From: Gordionus sp. m RMFG-2023
Lineage: Eukaryota > Nematomorpha > Gordioida > Chordodea > Parachordodidae
Assembly (NCBI RefSeq): GCF_954871325.1
Contig: NC_088777.1
Span: forward strand, 13,679,366-13,743,365
Reading direction: 5' to 3'
DNA: 64,000 nt
Shown here: positions 62,131 through 64,000 of the stretch, piece by piece
Layout: every line of letters begins with the position of its first letter
Numbering within the stretch: the first letter of the stretch is position 1
Position numbers and translations under genes: made by a program
Notes under the pieces: generated by a model
Databases searched by the model: none
Seen by the model: only the letters and a program-made list of their open reading frames with translations
What the model was told of the DNA's origin: nothing

Positions 62131-62298
62131 AATAAAATTAGAAACGAGAGAAAAATGAATGATTCCTTATACACAATGGGCTCATACTTTACCTTCTAAT
62201 TGAACAATTCCCGGACCTATAATTTGTCATAAATTTTTTTGTAAACCTATCTAAAATTCAATTATTTTTTTTGTAATATTGATATATTAAGAAATAAA
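62131..62298 (+). terminator. Candidate polyadenylation signals of the WDR47-like gene
   Basis: AATAAA occurs at 62131-62136, 32 bases after the stop, and again at 62293-62298. Either could direct 3'-end formation. Confidence 0.45.
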
Positions 62299-63070
62299 AG
62301 TTGCATTTAAAATAATTAATAAATAATCAAAATATATAACATATTTATTTTATGCGTAGTCAAAGGCCTCACTTAAATTAATCAAGAGAAATATTAAATA
62401 AATTATATATTAACCTTTGAGTGGTAAGATGGAAAAATATAGCATCAATGATTGGAGCAGAGTCTACATGACAGGATTCTCAGTAGATACAAATCCCCCT
62501 CAAAAACCTATACCTTTTTCCCTAAAAATTTCCGCCACCTCCATATTATTATTTATAACTTTTTAATTATAATAGTACTACCTTCATAAATTTTAAAAAG
62601 AATAACTTAAATTATTAATACTATGTCATTGACTACCAACTATCAAAATATTGTGAATACAAAAGAGTTATTTTTTAGAACATGAATTCAATTAAAAACC
62701 CCGTCATTTACAATAAAAGCATTACAGGCGCGTACGCAGCGGGGGTGGCAGGGGAACAAATTCCCCCCCCCCCCATCCAGTCAAAAAATGCAGATGCAGG
62801 ATATATTTTTAAAAAATATTATTGTTTAAATTAATATTTTATAATATTTTCCTCTCTCTTTCTTTTCAAATATATATATTTAATTTCATTTATTTATCCA
62901 TTTTCTAAGTTATTTTATCAATTAATTTTGACAACTCGGCGTAATATTTATCTATCATTTTCAAATTTCTTATCAAATAATAATTATGGACATAAGAAAT
63001 TTTTTTAAACATATTAGTGATGATGAAAATTCTAGTCATCCTACAAAAAAGTACAAATAATTTTATAACA
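62299..63070. other. Intergenic DNA with a hAT-like terminal fragment
   Basis: Positions 62728-62775 ('aggcgcgtacgcagcggggg' then C12) look like one end of the CAGTGGCGTAGC family. No partner end or gene is seen. Confidence 0.4.
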
Positions 63071-63074
63071 TTTT

Positions 63075-63165
63075 ATAATTAGCCTAGAAGAAAGACATAT
63101 ACTTCTTAAAAAGCGCGAAGGTCGCGAGTTCGAAACTTGTCTTGGCCACTATGAAGAAAAGTGAG
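63075..63165 (+). other. tRNA-like / SINE-head segment
   Basis: 'tagcctagaagaaag' (A-box-like) and 'gcgagttcgaaacttgt' (B box; a 5-bp T stem with two G-U pairs can form) lie about 35-45 bp apart. No acceptor stem was found. Probably a tRNA-derived SINE head. Confidence 0.4.
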
Positions 63166-64000
63166 GAATTTAGTAGTGGTCTTAAATATTTATGAAAATA
63201 GAGTAATCAACTAGTCGTCGATGATGATAGTTTTATTCATTAAATCATCTTCGAAATAAATTTTTATTATAAATCAAAAATTTATTATTACACCCCCTAA
63301 CAAAAAAATGTTCTTTTTATATCTTTTTAAAAATAAATAAATCACAAAAAATAATCAATTAACAAAATAAAAATGTTCGTTTAACATTAAATTTAACTTA
63401 AGTTACAAAATAACAAAAAATTTAAATTGTCAATTTTAGTGAAAATATAAAACGATAAAATAAATTGATTTTAAAGTTAAGAAACAAACATAAATTGCAA
63501 CGATAAAATAAATGTTAATATAATAAAATAAAATTTTAAATCGACGTATTTAACAGATACCTATGGAAAATGTTTTATTTAATAATAGATTTATATTCCA
63601 CCCCTCAATTTTCAATATCCAACAAACTTCATGTGCTAATCGAAGTTAAAATGTCAAAACAGCTATTTAACTAGATGGATATGGCTAGCATACTCTATCA
63701 GAGCCAATGGAGCTTATTGCAAGGTATGCCTGTTTGGCCCAAGATATACTGGAAGAAATATAGTTAAGCCTAACAGTCTTGTTAAGATTCCATTCAACAA
63801 GTACACAGATACTGGATAAATCTCTGACAATCATCAAAAAACAAATTAACACAAAAGCTTTGAACTGATAATTTCTCCAAATTAATTCAAAGTGGGGATA
63901 TGATTCCCATTTTATTCCATATTGGCAAAAATAGGATTAAAATAGCAAAAGAAAATAGATATAAGCTCAAACTATTTGGGCTATTATATATTGTGATTTC
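63166..64000. other. AT-rich intergenic DNA to the window end
   Basis: No gene or repeat end was recognised. From about 63600 the base composition is more balanced ('agccaatggagcttattgc', 'gcctgtttggcccaagatat'), but stops occur in all frames I read. Confidence 0.4.

Overview
The window looks like nuclear DNA of an animal or close relative. By eye it is about four-fifths A+T, with spliced GT-AG genes, AATAAA signals, long introns and many old transposable elements. Two host genes are recognisable, both on the + strand: glucosidase I (MOGS family, 14 proposed exons, 9532-18230) and the C-terminal WD40 half of a WDR47-like protein (7 proposed exons, 49123-62099; the 5' end was not found). There is nothing bacterial: no operons, ribosome binding sites or CRISPR. 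The species cannot be named from the sequence; the AT-richness and the mix of hAT, pogo, RTE-like, Helitron and OTU-MULE elements only suggest an AT-rich, transposon-loaded animal genome.

Layout. 1-9.5 kb: intergenic DNA with two hAT MITEs (684-907, 2072-2161), a Helitron relic (5817-7705), tandem duplications and a minisatellite. 9.5-18.2 kb: MOGS, with the 5' end of an RTE-like LINE antisense in intron 3 and a probable hAT MITE in intron 9. 18.2-30.2 kb: a LINE fragment, two decayed hAT transposases, a second Helitron copy (26249-27945) and a 335-bp tandem array. 30.3-36.4 kb: a large MULE (Phantom-like) element with foldback-style termini that carries an OTU protease domain joined to a MULE transposase. 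37.6-57.7 kb: two related hAT elements in opposite orientation, facing each other. Between them lie a KIAA1586-like hAT relic, a whole-ended pogo element that has lost its DDE core, two WDR47 exons and an RTE-like LINE fragment. One of the two hAT copies contains a solo-LTR-like insert. 53.5-58.7 kb also holds two hAT MITEs with 8-bp target-site duplications, one with another MITE nested inside. 58.7-62.1 kb: the last five WDR47 exons. 62-64 kb: intergenic DNA with a tRNA-like B-box segment.

The host genes are unrelated: MOGS trims N-glycans in the ER, and WDR47 proteins are microtubule-associated. The main biology of the window is transposon accumulation. The 8.5-kb WDR47 intron and the 2.8-kb MOGS intron are much longer than the other introns of these genes because elements landed in them. 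The most notable element is the OTU-MULE transposon. The most unusual sequence-level feature is a large excess of long G/C homopolymers in otherwise AT-rich DNA.
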